From positions 310,001 through 374,000 of the forward strand of contig NZ_JACOQL010000002.1 of assembly GCF_014490725.1 (NCBI RefSeq): DNA of 64,000 nt. Direction: 5' to 3'. Below, piece after piece: positions 1 to 9,272 of the stretch; positions within the stretch are counted from its first letter, which is position 1, and every line of letters starts with the position of its first letter. The position numbers and the translations under genes are program-made. Origin of the DNA: Paracoccus amoyensis. GTDB lineage: Bacteria; Pseudomonadota; Alphaproteobacteria; Rhodobacterales; Rhodobacteraceae. The notes beneath the pieces were generated by a model. It was not told the origin of the DNA. It did no database searches and worked only from the letters and a program-made list of their open reading frames with translations.

Positions 1-1
1 C

Positions 2-88
2 CTGACTGGCCTGCGACAGCTTTATGCGCTGCCGCCCGACCGGGCACGAGGCTTGTTGTCCGCCGCTGCAAGGGAAAACACGAAATGA
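2..88 (+). CDS. C-terminal end of an upstream gene, probably co-transcribed
   Basis: Only the last 28 codons lie in the window. The frame ends in TGA at 86-88, which overlaps the ATG of the next gene in an ATGA arrangement, typical of translational coupling. The tail is Leu/Arg/Ala rich (begins LTGLRQLYALPP, ends ENTK) and shows no diagnostic motif. Aminotransferases of the type encoded next are often linked to an aminoglycoside-phosphotransferase-like kinase, so that is a guess for identity. The coding assignment rests on the open frame and the 4-base overlap. Confidence 0.5.
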   Translation: MTGLRQLYALPPDRARGLLSAAARENTK

Positions 89-1368
89 CCATGATCAACG
101 CGCATGATCCGACCCGGACCGACCAACTTCCGCCTGCGGATCGCGCCCTTGTTGAACGGCGGGCGGCGTTGTTGGGTCCGGCCTATCGGTTGTTCTATGA
201 CACGCCGCTGCATGTCGTTCGTGGTGAAGGCTGCTGGCTGTATGACGCACAGGGGAACCGTTATCTGGATGCCTATAACAATGTGGCATCGGTCGGGCAT
301 TGCCATCCGCGCGTCACAGCAGCCATGGCCGGTCAGGCGGCAATCCTGAATACGCATACCCGTTATCTGCATGAATTGCTGCTGGATTATGCCCAGCGTC
401 TGTTGGACACGCTGCCAGATGATCTGGGCCGCATGGTCTTTACCTGCACGGGGTCCGAGGCGAATGATCTGGCGCTGCGGATCGCCAAATCGGAAAGCGG
501 TGGCACCGGCGTCATCGTCACGGCCAACGCCTATCACGGCACGACCGAGCTTTTGGCCGGGATGTCGCCGTCGCTTGGGCCGGCGATGCGCAAGGGGCAG
601 GATGTCTGGATGGTGGCCGCACCAGACAGCTATCGGGGAACAAGTCTTGCAGATGGTGTGGCCGCAGCCCTTGTCCAGATGCGGGCCCGGAACGTGCAGC
701 CAGCCGCGTTGCTTGCCGATACGATTTTCGCCAGCGACGGGATTTTTCCGACGGCCCCCGGTTTGGCTGAAGCGGTTGCCATGGTTCGGGACGCAGGCGG
801 CCTGTATATCGCGGACGAGGTTCAGCCGGGCTTTGGCCGCACCGGAAAAATGTGGGGCATCGACCACCTGGGGCTGACACCTGACATCGTGACGATGGGC
901 AAGCCGATGGGCAACGGCTATCCTGTCGCGGGTCTTGCCGGGCGCCGTGATATACTGGACCGCTTCGGCCAGAACATGCGCTATTTCAACACGTTCGGCG
1001 GCAGCCCGGTGGCTGCTGCGGTCGGTTTGGCGGTTCTGGATGTGATCCGGGATCAGAATTTGTGCCAGAATGCCGCGGCTGTCGGTGAATATCTGCTGGA
1101 GGGTCTGACATCCCTGCAATCGCGGCATTCGGTGATCGGCGATGTGCGCGGGCAAGGGCTGTATCTGGCGCTTGAATTCGTCACCGACGGCGCGACCAAA
1201 GCGCCCGACAGCGCAACGGCGCTTGGCGTTGTCAACGGGTTGCGGGACAGGCGCGTTCTGATCAGTGCGACCGGTCCGGGCGCGAATGTGTTGAAAATCC
1301 GCCCGCCTCTGGTCTTCTCATATGCCGAGGCTGACATCCTGCTGCGCTGTCTGGATGAGTGTCTTTGA
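85..1368 (+). CDS. Class III PLP-dependent aminotransferase
   Basis: A 427-residue fold-type I PLP enzyme that would transfer an amino group, or act as a phospho-lyase, in the cytoplasm. The sequence shows the TGSEAND cofactor-phosphate region near residues 122-128, the ADEVQPGFGRTG segment near 243-254 with the Asp that contacts the pyridine nitrogen, and the Schiff-base lysine in VTMGKPMGNGYP (Lys273). Length is normal for class III enzymes. The wording around the lysine resembles the AGXT2/ethanolamine-phosphate phospho-lyase subgroup more than ornithine or GABA transaminases, but substrate cannot be read from sequence. The start overlaps the stop of the preceding gene by 4 bases, so the two are probably one operon. 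No clear terminator follows. Confidence 0.85.
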   Translation: MTMINAHDPTRTDQLPPADRALVERRAALLGPAYRLFYDTPLHVVRGEGCWLYDAQGNRYLDAYNNVASVGHCHPRVTAAMAGQAAILNTHTRYLHELLLDYAQRLLDTLPDDLGRMVFTCTGSEANDLALRIAKSESGGTGVIVTANAYHGTTELLAGMSPSLGPAMRKGQDVWMVAAPDSYRGTSLADGVAAALVQMRARNVQPAALLADTIFASDGIFPTAPGLAEAVAMVRDAGGLYIADEVQPGFGRTGKMWGIDHLGLTPDIVTMGKPMGNGYPVAGLAGRRDILDRFGQNMRYFNTFGGSPVAAAVGLAVLDVIRDQNLCQNAAAVGEYLLEGLTSLQSRHSVIGDVRGQGLYLALEFVTDGATKAPDSATALGVVNGLRDRRVLISATGPGANVLKIRPPLVFSYAEADILLRCLDECL

Positions 1369-1535
1369 TGGACGCGGGCCCCTGCCGCCCGCTCAGCCCG
1401 GCAAGAGGAACTTGATCATGTCGTGAAATGGTGGCTGCGACGTCAAACTCTTTACAAAGCCCAACCGCCATAACTTTCGCCCCCCATGATGCGTCGCGAC
1501 TGTTTTGCAATCAGTATTCCCGATGCAGCGGTGCC

Positions 1536-1575
1536 AGCTAACGATAGCTTGACGGACGGGTGCGTATGCTATCTT
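1536..1575 (+). promoter_or_regulatory. Possible promoter and operator of the MarR gene
   Basis: An inverted repeat AGCTA-N4-TAGCT lies at 1536-1549. It runs straight into TTGACG at 1549-1554, a good -35 match. A TATCTT at 1570-1575 could serve as a -10, but the 15-base spacer is short. MarR proteins commonly bind such palindromes in their own promoter. The rest of the gap from 1369 to 1603 shows nothing I recognise. Confidence 0.3.
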
Positions 1576-1603
1576 TCGATTGGCAACCCGTAAGGACTGT
1601 TCG

Positions 1604-2080
1604 ATGACACAGATATACGATCATCCGGGCCATCTCATTCGGCGGCTGCACCAGATCTCGGTGGCCATATTTGTTGCCGAAACGCAAGCGATGGGCTTTG
1701 ATTTGACACCGGTGCAATATGGGGCGCTGGCGACGCTGCGCGATCATCCGGGAATAGATCAGGCGACATTGGCCGGTATGATCGCCCATGACCGCGTGAC
1801 CATTGGCGGGGTGATCGCCCGGTTAGAGGCGCGGGGCTATATCCGGCGCAAGGTCCGCAATGATGATCGGCGTGCGCGGGTGTTGACGCTGACCAATGCG
1901 GGGATCGCGGTTCTGAAAGCGATCGAGCCGGCCGTGCTGGCCACGCAGGATCAGATCGTTGCCGTTCTGACAGGGCCTGACCGGGCAGAATTCATGCGCC
2001 TGATGCGCATTCTGACGGAAACGGGCAATCAGTTCAGCCGCGCGCCGCTGGAACGACGCTTGGTCAGCGCACAGGGATAG
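1604..2080 (+). CDS. MarR family transcriptional regulator
   Basis: A winged-helix repressor-type regulator of 158 residues, the usual MarR length. The recognition region reads DQATLAGMIAHDRVTIGGVI and is followed by the wing with the NDDRRARVLTLT pattern typical of MarR beta-hairpins. The start at 1604 is preferred over an in-frame ATG at 1580, because AAGGA at 1592-1596 sits 7 bases ahead and the extra residues (MATRKDCS) are not MarR-like. Effector and targets are unknown. It lies between the aminotransferase and the convergent TAXI-TRAP genes, so either could be a target. Confidence 0.85.
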   Translation: MTQIYDHPGHLIRRLHQISVAIFVAETQAMGFDLTPVQYGALATLRDHPGIDQATLAGMIAHDRVTIGGVIARLEARGYIRRKVRNDDRRARVLTLTNAGIAVLKAIEPAVLATQDQIVAVLTGPDRAEFMRLMRILTETGNQFSRAPLERRLVSAQG

Positions 2081-2095
2081 CGCGGCGATCAGATG

Positions 2096-2476
2096 TCAGT
2101 TCGGTTGCGCGAACTGGTCGGGGCAGGGTCGCAGAATGACCGGATCGGAGGGGGTCATCCCCAGGGTGACGCAATCCACCCCGCAAAGCAGCCAGCCCCC
2201 GCCCGTCGCACCGGATGAGGCAAGGGCCAGTTCCCGCACCGGACGCGCGGTCGGAAACCACACCATCCAGCCATCGATCAGTTTGGCATCAGGGCCGGGT
2301 TCCATGCCCGCCCCATAACCCTGCACTGCCGCGCGTATGGGCGTCAGCCCGTTTGCTGTCACCCGCCAATCTTCGTGCCAGGTCACCTTTTCGACCGAAT
2401 GGGTCCATTCCAGCGAAAAGCTGGAACCGGGGCCAAGCCCGATGGCGATGGCACCGGCCATCAGGCACCCGCTCAT
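2096..2476 (-). CDS. DUF1850 domain protein linked to TAXI-TRAP transport
   Basis: A 126-residue protein with a hydrophobic N-terminus (MAGAIAIGLGPG) and the DUF1850 signature: a WTHSVEKVTWHEDW segment, then GYGAGMEP and a DGWMVWFP stretch. DUF1850 proteins regularly follow fused TRAP permeases with TAXI receptors; their function is not known. The start at 2476 is chosen because its ATG overlaps the permease stop (ATGA, 2473-2476), indicating translational coupling. The longer in-frame start at 2503 would intrude into the permease gene. It is the last gene of the minus-strand TRAP operon. Confidence 0.75.
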   Translation of the reverse strand: MSGCLMAGAIAIGLGPGSSFSLEWTHSVEKVTWHEDWRVTANGLTPIRAAVQGYGAGMEPGPDAKLIDGWMVWFPTARPVRELALASSGATGGGWLLCGVDCVTLGMTPSDPVILRPCPDQFAQPN

Positions 2477-4566
2477 GCGGTGGCTTGACCGCGCCGGAAC
2501 CACAGCAGCGCCACAAAGGCCGCCGACAGGGCAAAGCCGATCTCATCCGTTAATGGCATGGCGGCAACCAGCGTAAAGGCTGCGATCATGGCCAGTGCGC
2601 GTTCCCACAGTGCCAGCGGACGGCCCAGCCAGCCAATGACCGCAGCGCCCCACAGGGCCAGCGCGACGACGGTCTTGACGGTGATATAGATCACCGCCGG
2701 CGCATAGCCGATGGCCTGTGCCAGCGGGCCGCCATCCTGCAACATCAGCGCAGGTGTATAGACCGCCATGAAGGGCACGACGAAACCGGCGGCGGCCACC
2801 TTGACCGCCTCAAAGCTGATCCTCAGGCCGCTTTCCTTGGCAATCGGTGCGGCAGCAAAGCAAGCCAGCGCGACAGGTGGCGTCAGGTCGGCAAGGATGC
2901 CGAAATAGAACACGAACATATGGCTGACGATCAGTGGCACGCCCAGCGACAGCAGCGCCGGACCGGCGATGGATGAGGTGATGATATAGTTGGGGATCGT
3001 GGGAATCCCCATGCCAAGGATGATGCAGGTGATCATGGTCAGGATCAGCGACAGAAACAGGCTGTCCTGACCGACGCCGACGATGAATTGCCCGAAGGTA
3101 TTGGCGCTGCCTGTCAGGGTCATCACGCCGATGATGACGCCGACCAGCGCGCAGGCGATGCCCACCGGCAGCGCGGTTCGTGCGCCCTCGGCCAGACTAT
3201 CGCGACAGATCGCCAGCGTTTCGCGCCCCCCTTGCGACATGGCGCAGATCACGATCAGCACGATCAGCGCAAGGATGATCACCTCGATCCCGTAGCGGAA
3301 GAACCCGGCCGAGACGATGCCAAGGATGATCCAGAAGATCGTGCGGATCACACCCGATGGCAGGCCCAGCACAACCGAGCCGCCAAGGATCAGCAGCGCC
3401 GTCATGGCCAACCCGACGGTGCCCGCGAACAGGGGCGTGTAGCCGGAAAACAGCAGATAGACCAAAACCGCCAGCGGCAGGATCAGATACCAGCCCTGCC
3501 TTAGTGCCGCGCGGGCCGAGGGCAGTTGATCGCGCGACAGGCCGCGCAGGCCACGCTTGCCAGCCTCAAGATGGACCATCCAGAAGACACCAAGGAAATA
3601 CAAGATCGCGGGGATGAGCGCGGCCTTGACCACCTCGATATATTCGACGCCCAGCGTTTCGGCCATGATGAAGGCAACGGCGCCCATCACCGGCGGCATG
3701 ATCTGCCCACCCATGGAGGCTGTTGCCTCGACCCCGCCGGCGAAGGCGGGGCGATAGCCAAAGCGTTTCATCAGCGGAATGGTGAATTGCCCGGTGGTGA
3801 CCACATTGGCCACGCCCGATCCTGAAATGGTGCCCATCAGTCCCGAGGACAGCACCGCCACCTTGGCCGCGCCACCCGTGAAATGCCCGACCAGCCCAAG
3901 CGACACGTCGGTGAACAGCTTGATCATCCCGGCTTTTTCCAGAAACGCGCCGAACAGGATGAACAGAAAGATATAGGTGGATGAGACATAGATCGGGATG
4001 CCATAAATCCCCTCGGTCCCATAGGCGATGTGTTCGACGACCTGCGCGAAATCATAACCACGATGGTTCAGCGGTGAGGGCAGATGCTGCCCGAACAGCG
4101 CATAGGCCAGAAACAGGCCCGACAGGATCGGCAGCGCAGGCCCCATCAACAGCCACGCCGCGGCAAAGACCCCGATCAGCGCAACGATCCCGAACCAGAT
4201 GTCGCGGGCCAGCGGGTCGCCCGCGCGCAGAATCAGATCGTAATATTCGACCCACTGATAGGCGGCGACGGCAATCGCGCTGGCGGCAAGCAGCAGCGTC
4301 AGCGCCCGCCCCAGTGGCCCCATCCGTTTGGCATAGGCCAGCAACGGAAACCCCAGGGTCAGCAGAAAGCCCACATGCACGGCACGGGCAATCTGGCTGG
4401 GCATGTCGATCAGATGCGCGGCCAGGGCGATCTGAAACGTCGAAAAGGCGACGGCCAGCCAGAATAGCACCCGGCCCCACAGGCCGGGCGGAAAACCCGC
4501 GCCAAGGGGGTCATGACCGTCAGGCCCGGGCGGGGCCTGTAGGATTGCATCTGCGGTTTCTTTCAT
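2473..4566 (-). CDS. TRAP transporter fused permease (DctQ-DctM type)
   Basis: A 697-residue inner-membrane protein with many hydrophobic segments, the size expected for a fused small (DctQ) and large (DctM) TRAP permease. The large-subunit part contains SGSGVANVVTTGQFTIPLM near residues 245-265, the GGQIMPPVMGAVAFIMAE stretch, and GMGIPTIPNYIITSS, all characteristic of TAXI-associated permeases. It uses ion gradients to drive substrate delivered by the periplasmic TAXI receptor encoded just upstream. The substrate is not evident; TAXI systems often move dicarboxylates or amino acids. It starts 55 bases after the receptor gene, with a hairpin in the gap, and its stop overlaps the DUF1850 gene. 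Confidence 0.9.
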   Translation of the reverse strand: MKETADAILQAPPGPDGHDPLGAGFPPGLWGRVLFWLAVAFSTFQIALAAHLIDMPSQIARAVHVGFLLTLGFPLLAYAKRMGPLGRALTLLLAASAIAVAAYQWVEYYDLILRAGDPLARDIWFGIVALIGVFAAAWLLMGPALPILSGLFLAYALFGQHLPSPLNHRGYDFAQVVEHIAYGTEGIYGIPIYVSSTYIFLFILFGAFLEKAGMIKLFTDVSLGLVGHFTGGAAKVAVLSSGLMGTISGSGVANVVTTGQFTIPLMKRFGYRPAFAGGVEATASMGGQIMPPVMGAVAFIMAETLGVEYIEVVKAALIPAILYFLGVFWMVHLEAGKRGLRGLSRDQLPSARAALRQGWYLILPLAVLVYLLFSGYTPLFAGTVGLAMTALLILGGSVVLGLPSGVIRTIFWIILGIVSAGFFRYGIEVIILALIVLIVICAMSQGGRETLAICRDSLAEGARTALPVGIACALVGVIIGVMTLTGSANTFGQFIVGVGQDSLFLSLILTMITCIILGMGIPTIPNYIITSSIAGPALLSLGVPLIVSHMFVFYFGILADLTPPVALACFAAAPIAKESGLRISFEAVKVAAAGFVVPFMAVYTPALMLQDGGPLAQAIGYAPAVIYITVKTVVALALWGAAVIGWLGRPLALWERALAMIAAFTLVAAMPLTDEIGFALSAAFVALLWFRRGQATA

Positions 4567-4589
4567 GTTCCCCTCCCTCGAGTTCGGCG

Positions 4590-4611
4590 GGCGGCCCTGC
4601 GCGGGGCCGCC
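4590..4611 (-). promoter_or_regulatory. Intercistronic hairpin between TAXI receptor and permease
   Basis: A GC-rich perfect stem of 8 pairs (GGCGGCCC at 4590-4597 with GGGCCGCC at 4604-4611, 6-base loop) lies in the short gap after the receptor gene. There is no U-tract, so it is more likely an mRNA-stabilising or partial-attenuation element. Such elements commonly keep binding-protein expression above that of the permease. Confidence 0.5.
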
Positions 4612-4621
4612 TCTGCCTGTA

Positions 4622-5575
4622 TTATTGTGTCAGGACGCCTTGTTCCTGATAGTATTTTTCAGCGCCCGGATGCAGCGGGATCGGCAGATCCTTGACCGCA
4701 TTTTCAAGGCTGATGTCGTTGGCCGCGCTATGTGCCGCCTTCAGCGTATCCACATTGTCGAAAAGCAGCTTGGTCATCTGATATGCGGTTTCGTCGGACA
4801 CGCCCTCATGCGTGACCAGCAGGTTGACGACGGCTGCGGTTGGCACGTCTTCGGTCTGGCCCTGATAGGTGCCGGCCGGGATCACACCTGCGATATAGGG
4901 CGCACCAATGGCCGCGACGACATCGGCCGGAACCGATACGATGCTGATGTCCTGGGACGAGGCCAGATCCTTGATCGCGGCATTGCCCAGACCCGAGGAT
5001 TGCAGCGTCGCTTCCAACTGGCGGTTCTTCATCAATTCGACGGATTCGGCGAAGGGCAGATATTCGACCTTGCCCAGATCCTCATAGGTCAGGCCCACGC
5101 CCTCCAGAATGGCGCGGGCGTTCAGCTCGGTCCCCGATTTGGGCGCACCCACTGACAGGGATTTGCCCGCCAGATCGGCGGCGGTGGTGACGCCCGCCTC
5201 TTTCAGGGCGGCGATCTGGACATAGTTCGGGTAGATGGCGGCAATGGCGCGAAGCTTGGTCAGCGGTGCCTTGAACCCGGCATCTTCGCTGCCTTCCCAC
5301 GCATATTGGACGGAATCGCCCAGAGCAAAGCCCAGTTCGCCCTTGCCCTGCTGCAGCAGGTTCAGGTTTTCCACCGAGGCTTTGGTGGATTGCACCTGAA
5401 CGCGCACGCCTTCGATATTCTGGCCATAGATTTCCGACAGCGCCACGCCCATCGGGTAATAGACGCCGGACGTGCCGCCCGTCAGAATGTTGATGAATTC
5501 CTGGGCCTTGGCGACAGGTGCTGCAAACACCAGCGCACCGGCAATCGCCGCCGCAAACGTAAAGCGGATGGTCAT
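4622..5575 (-). CDS. TAXI family TRAP transporter solute-binding protein
   Basis: A 317-residue periplasmic receptor. The N-terminus MTIRFTF followed by a hydrophobic run and APVAKAQ is a Sec signal peptide with cleavage near Ala-Gln. The mature start FINILTGGTSGVYYPMG is the TAXI-family hallmark. The receptor hands its ligand to the fused permease encoded downstream. The start at 5575 is preferred to the upstream in-frame ATG at 5650: GGGAGGAA (5580-5587) is correctly spaced and the signal peptide then begins at residue 1. An inverted repeat about 95 bases upstream may be the operator. Ligand unknown. Confidence 0.9.
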   Translation of the reverse strand: MTIRFTFAAAIAGALVFAAPVAKAQEFINILTGGTSGVYYPMGVALSEIYGQNIEGVRVQVQSTKASVENLNLLQQGKGELGFALGDSVQYAWEGSEDAGFKAPLTKLRAIAAIYPNYVQIAALKEAGVTTAADLAGKSLSVGAPKSGTELNARAILEGVGLTYEDLGKVEYLPFAESVELMKNRQLEATLQSSGLGNAAIKDLASSQDISIVSVPADVVAAIGAPYIAGVIPAGTYQGQTEDVPTAAVVNLLVTHEGVSDETAYQMTKLLFDNVDTLKAAHSAANDISLENAVKDLPIPLHPGAEKYYQEQGVLTQ

Positions 5576-5668
5576 TGGTTTCCTCCCTAATTCCAGCCTG
5601 CTCGTTGGCAGGTCAGCCGGGATTGTGTCGAACAGACCCGGTTCGGGCAACCTTCATCGCGTCGATCT

Positions 5669-5693
5669 GATGGAATTTACGTCATATTCCATC
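5669..5693. promoter_or_regulatory. Inverted repeat upstream of the TAXI-TRAP operon
   Basis: GATGGAAT at 5669-5676 and ATTCCATC at 5686-5693 form a perfect 8+8 base palindrome with a 9-base spacer, in the 259-base gap between the nuclease gene and the TAXI receptor gene. It resembles a dimeric-repressor operator. The cognate regulator is not identifiable here. Confidence 0.4.
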
Positions 5694-5797
5694 TGAAAAC
5701 CGCATCAGTTGTGCAAATTCCCTCGGCCGGTCGTCGCATGCGGCAACAGGATCGCTTGTTTCAAGACGGGTGGCAGCTGCCGTTCCGGCCGGAGTTG

Positions 5798-5825
5798 GCC
5801 CGCCGCGTGACAATACGCGGCGGGC
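5798..5825 (-). terminator. Hairpin just after the nuclease gene
   Basis: A perfect 11-pair stem (5798-5808 with 5815-5825, 6-base loop) begins ten bases beyond the nuclease stop. The U-rich flank (TGTTTTGT) lies on the plus-strand side, so for the minus-strand nuclease message the stem lacks a strong U-tract. It may still act as an end-of-message stem. Confidence 0.5.
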
Positions 5826-5834
5826 TGTTTTGTA

Positions 5835-8800
5835 TCAGGCGATCGGATCGTCGCCCAATGTCATCCCGACGATCAGCGGATCATGGTCAGACGCCGCATA
5901 GGGGCCGGAGTTGTAGAACCCCTCGTCCTTGAAGGCAGAGCTATAGCCCAGCAAATCCGGCTCATCCGCGTTGACATGCCATTCGGTCGCCCCGGTCACA
6001 TTGTCGGCCAGACCATCGGACGCAAACCCCTGATCCAGCGTGCCGCGCTGGCCGTCAAAGACATAACTGTAAGCCTGATCCTGCCCGATAAAGGCGTCGA
6101 TCAGATCGGTCAGCCCCTGTTCACGCAGCACCTGAACCGGGTCTTCCTGCGCGTAAGAGTTCATGTCGCCCAGCAGCAGATAATCGGCGACGCCCGCGCC
6201 GGAATAGCTGTTGGCCATCCAATCGGCCAACTCTGACGCAGCCTCGGCTCGCACCGCGTTCCAATAGCCCTGACCGTTGCCCAGATCGAAATTCGCATCG
6301 CTGGTCAGCGCATCGATATCGGCCTGCGTAAACCCCGCCGCCGCGCCATTCGCGTCCAGATAGGTCTGCGCCGCCGTTGCCAGCGATGCCAACCCGCTGT
6401 CGCCCTTGGATTTGAAATGCGACGAAACGACCGTGAACTGGTTGCCATCGGCATCTTCAAATGTCGCCGCGACCGAGGGGCGGTTGCGCTGCAAATCCGC
6501 CAGATAGGTGCTTTGCGGCAAAGCATCATCCAGCACCTTGGCCAGGGCATAGGTCGTGGCTGCCGCCGCTTCGCTGAACTCCAGATAATCGGCATGACGC
6601 AAGGTGACCGCCGAGGCTTCATAGACGATGCCGGCCATGATGGCGTCATCGCCGACAAAACCGCCGCTGCCGGTGGGATCGACAAAGGCATAATTCGCGC
6701 CCGAACCGCTTGCGGCGGCTTCCGCATTCAGGTGGCCGACAATGGTCGCGATGGCCGAGCCTTCGCCGAAGCCATTATTTTCAACCTCTTGCAGGGCAAA
6801 AACCTCCGCTCCGGTGCCGGTCATGACCGACATCAGCTTTTCGGTCTGGCGGGCCAGATCAGCCTGGGTCGTGGCGCCGCGCGGGTCCAGATCGCCGTCC
6901 GGGCCGGTGCCGCCCGTCAGCGTGGTGAAATAGTTCAGCACATTGACCGATGCGACCTGCAAATCGCCCCCGACATCATCGGGCGTATCCTGACGCGCAC
7001 CGCTGTTGGTGGCCTCATCGATCGACAGCCGGGCTGTAGGGATGACGGCATAATCACCGAACTGATAGGTCATCACGCCTTCGATGGGTGCGGTGAATTG
7101 CGCGCCAAGCCGCAGCGTGGCCCCGTCATTGCCGAATGTATCGCCCGCATCGACATAACCATTGCCGTTATCCCCGGCCGAGTTGTTCGGGATAAAGGTA
7201 AAGCTGTCGGGGTTCTGGGCGCTGATCCCGTCTTCGATGATCAGCCGGTTATTGGCGTTCTGGGCGGCCAGTTCGGCAATCTCATCCGGCTGGGTCTGGG
7301 CGTCATGAATCTGGGTGGGCTGATATTGCACGCCTGCGCCAACGACGATTTCGCCGTAACGGTCCAGATCGAAGTTTTCGATCACTGTCAGCGGATCATC
7401 CGTGCCGCTGGTCACGGCGACGCGCATCCCTTCGACGGATTCATAATTGTATCCATCGGGCGACAGCTGGACCGTGGCGGCGGTGGGCAGGTCATTGCCT
7501 GTGGAGACCGTGACCATATCCGTCACATCGGTCAGTTGGGTCAGGCCGAAATATTCGGTCACTTCGCCCGAAAGCTGGACCAGATCGCCCAGGGCGACGG
7601 CAGCCCCGCTGCCGGTGTAGACAAAGATCCCCTCGGATGTCAGGGCGTCCAGATCGGCATCGGCATCTTCTTCCTGAATGTAAAAGCCATTGGCGGCGAT
7701 GTGGACGACAACCGCCGTCACCTGAACCCGCTGGCCGATCATGGTCGACGCATCGGTCGAGCCTTGAATGGCGGAAATCAGGGCAGGGGTGGCCTCGCCG
7801 CCGCCGCCTCCATCGTCGGAATTGGCGGCGCCCCTGGTTTCCGCTGCGGGCGGGGACCAGACCCCCGCATCGTCGCGTTGCAATGATTGCCCCGCATCAT
7901 CACCGCCGGTTTCGGCGACGCCGATATCGGTCGATGTCATCCCGCTGGCCGTGCCGGTCGTGGCAATCATGGCGCCTTCATAGCTGATGAATTCGACGAC
8001 GCCGCCATCATTCACCAGCGCCATTCCATCCGGCGCACCGTTCTGAAGGCCATTCGCGGGCAGATCCCAGACGTAATAGTCATAGGTGCCGTCACTGGTC
8101 ATGGTCGCATCGGCGGCGCTCAGCGTGCCATAAGTTGCGCCGTTATTGCCATTGTAAAGCTCAACCGACATGGCAGAGGCATCGCCACCGGCGGTCACGC
8201 GGACCTCGATGAATTCGCCGGTATCGCTGCCTGCATTGTCATAGTGAAATTCGTTGATCCGCGCCGTGAATGCGGGGGCTTCATCCACATCCGTTACTGT
8301 GATGGCAATATCCGCGCTGTCGGTTGCGCCCTGCGGGTCGCTGACGCCGACGGTGATGTCATAGATATTGTCGCCACCGGCATCAGCGGGATTTTCATAA
8401 TCAGGCGCGTTGATAAAGCGCAGCTCACCCGTTTCCGGGTCAATCTGGAACAGCGCCGCATCTGCGCCGCCGGTGATGGTATAGATCAGCCCCGTGCCAT
8501 CAACGTCGCGGGCGGACAGGTTTGCGGCAATCGCGGCTTCATTTTCTGCCACGCTGATTGCCGTTTCAGCGGTCAGGACCGGCGCGTCATTGTTGCCGGT
8601 GATCGTCACGGTAACGGTTGCGGTATCGCTGCCGCCTTTGCCGTCATCGACAGTATAGCTGAAGGTATCGGTTGCGGTTTGCCCTTCGGCCAGATGATCG
8701 AACAGGGTGCCGGGGTCATAGCTGACATTGCCGTCGACCAGCGCGACGGTCGCGCCCGCCGCCGATGCAGAAACAGCCGTGATCGCGATGCTGTCGCCGT

Positions 8801-9272
8801 CAAAATCGCGGTCATTTGCCAGCAGATCATCTGCGGAAATGACGTTTGCACCCTCTTCGGCGACAGTAATCGCATCATCACCCGCCAGAACCGCATTGTT
8901 CCGCTTGTCCAGATACAGGGTATAATCATCGCCCGCGAAATAGATCGCCTCGACGCTTTTCAGCCGGTCGGTGCCTTCATTCGTGACCCGCGAGGTGATG
9001 GTGACAACAGGCCCGGATTTCGACGCGATGTCGTAGTCGTCGATGCCGCCCTGATAGATCGCGGTATCCTTGCCGCCCCCGCCAAGGATCAGATCATCGC
9101 CACCCGCGCCAGTGATGGTATCATGGCCCCCCAAGCCCAGAATGACCTCGCTGCGCGGGCTGCCCTTCAGCTCATTCGATTTGCCGTTCCCAAGGATCAG
9201 CGGCCCCAGCCGAAGCGGGCTGTTCCAGTTGAAATCCCAATCGAACCATGTGCGGCCACCAAAATCTTTCAT
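5835..9272 (-). CDS. Large ExeM/NucH-like extracellular endonuclease with RTX and adhesin-type repeats
   Basis: A 1145-residue multidomain protein. In order: a short RTX-type calcium-binding stretch (residues about 30-75, GLGGHDTITGAGGDD), a VCBS/cadherin-like region (about 130-330), a lamin-tail domain (from about 335, INEFHYDNAGSDTGEFIEV), an OB-like segment (about 500-700, QRVQVTAVVV), and a C-terminal endonuclease/exonuclease/phosphatase domain. The last shows the expected catalytic blocks: VNVLNYF, FALQEVEN, LLLGDMNSY and ASDHDPLI. This build matches secreted bacterial nucleases of the ExeM type, which degrade extracellular DNA. There is no Sec signal peptide. RTX repeats at the N-terminus rather than the C-terminus are unusual for type I secretion. 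No exporter genes are nearby. Confidence 0.85.
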   Translation of the reverse strand: MKDFGGRTWFDWDFNWNSPLRLGPLILGNGKSNELKGSPRSEVILGLGGHDTITGAGGDDLILGGGGKDTAIYQGGIDDYDIASKSGPVVTITSRVTNEGTDRLKSVEAIYFAGDDYTLYLDKRNNAVLAGDDAITVAEEGANVISADDLLANDRDFDGDSIAITAVSASAAGATVALVDGNVSYDPGTLFDHLAEGQTATDTFSYTVDDGKGGSDTATVTVTITGNNDAPVLTAETAISVAENEAAIAANLSARDVDGTGLIYTITGGADAALFQIDPETGELRFINAPDYENPADAGGDNIYDITVGVSDPQGATDSADIAITVTDVDEAPAFTARINEFHYDNAGSDTGEFIEVRVTAGGDASAMSVELYNGNNGATYGTLSAADATMTSDGTYDYYVWDLPANGLQNGAPDGMALVNDGGVVEFISYEGAMIATTGTASGMTSTDIGVAETGGDDAGQSLQRDDAGVWSPPAAETRGAANSDDGGGGGEATPALISAIQGSTDASTMIGQRVQVTAVVVHIAANGFYIQEEDADADLDALTSEGIFVYTGSGAAVALGDLVQLSGEVTEYFGLTQLTDVTDMVTVSTGNDLPTAATVQLSPDGYNYESVEGMRVAVTSGTDDPLTVIENFDLDRYGEIVVGAGVQYQPTQIHDAQTQPDEIAELAAQNANNRLIIEDGISAQNPDSFTFIPNNSAGDNGNGYVDAGDTFGNDGATLRLGAQFTAPIEGVMTYQFGDYAVIPTARLSIDEATNSGARQDTPDDVGGDLQVASVNVLNYFTTLTGGTGPDGDLDPRGATTQADLARQTEKLMSVMTGTGAEVFALQEVENNGFGEGSAIATIVGHLNAEAAASGSGANYAFVDPTGSGGFVGDDAIMAGIVYEASAVTLRHADYLEFSEAAAATTYALAKVLDDALPQSTYLADLQRNRPSVAATFEDADGNQFTVVSSHFKSKGDSGLASLATAAQTYLDANGAAAGFTQADIDALTSDANFDLGNGQGYWNAVRAEAASELADWMANSYSGAGVADYLLLGDMNSYAQEDPVQVLREQGLTDLIDAFIGQDQAYSYVFDGQRGTLDQGFASDGLADNVTGATEWHVNADEPDLLGYSSAFKDEGFYNSGPYAASDHDPLIVGMTLGDDPIA

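Noticed and set aside
22..1155. 377-codon open frame on the minus strand opposite the aminotransferase
   Set aside because: It is the antisense shadow of a motif-complete aminotransferase in GC-rich DNA; its product has no recognisable domain.
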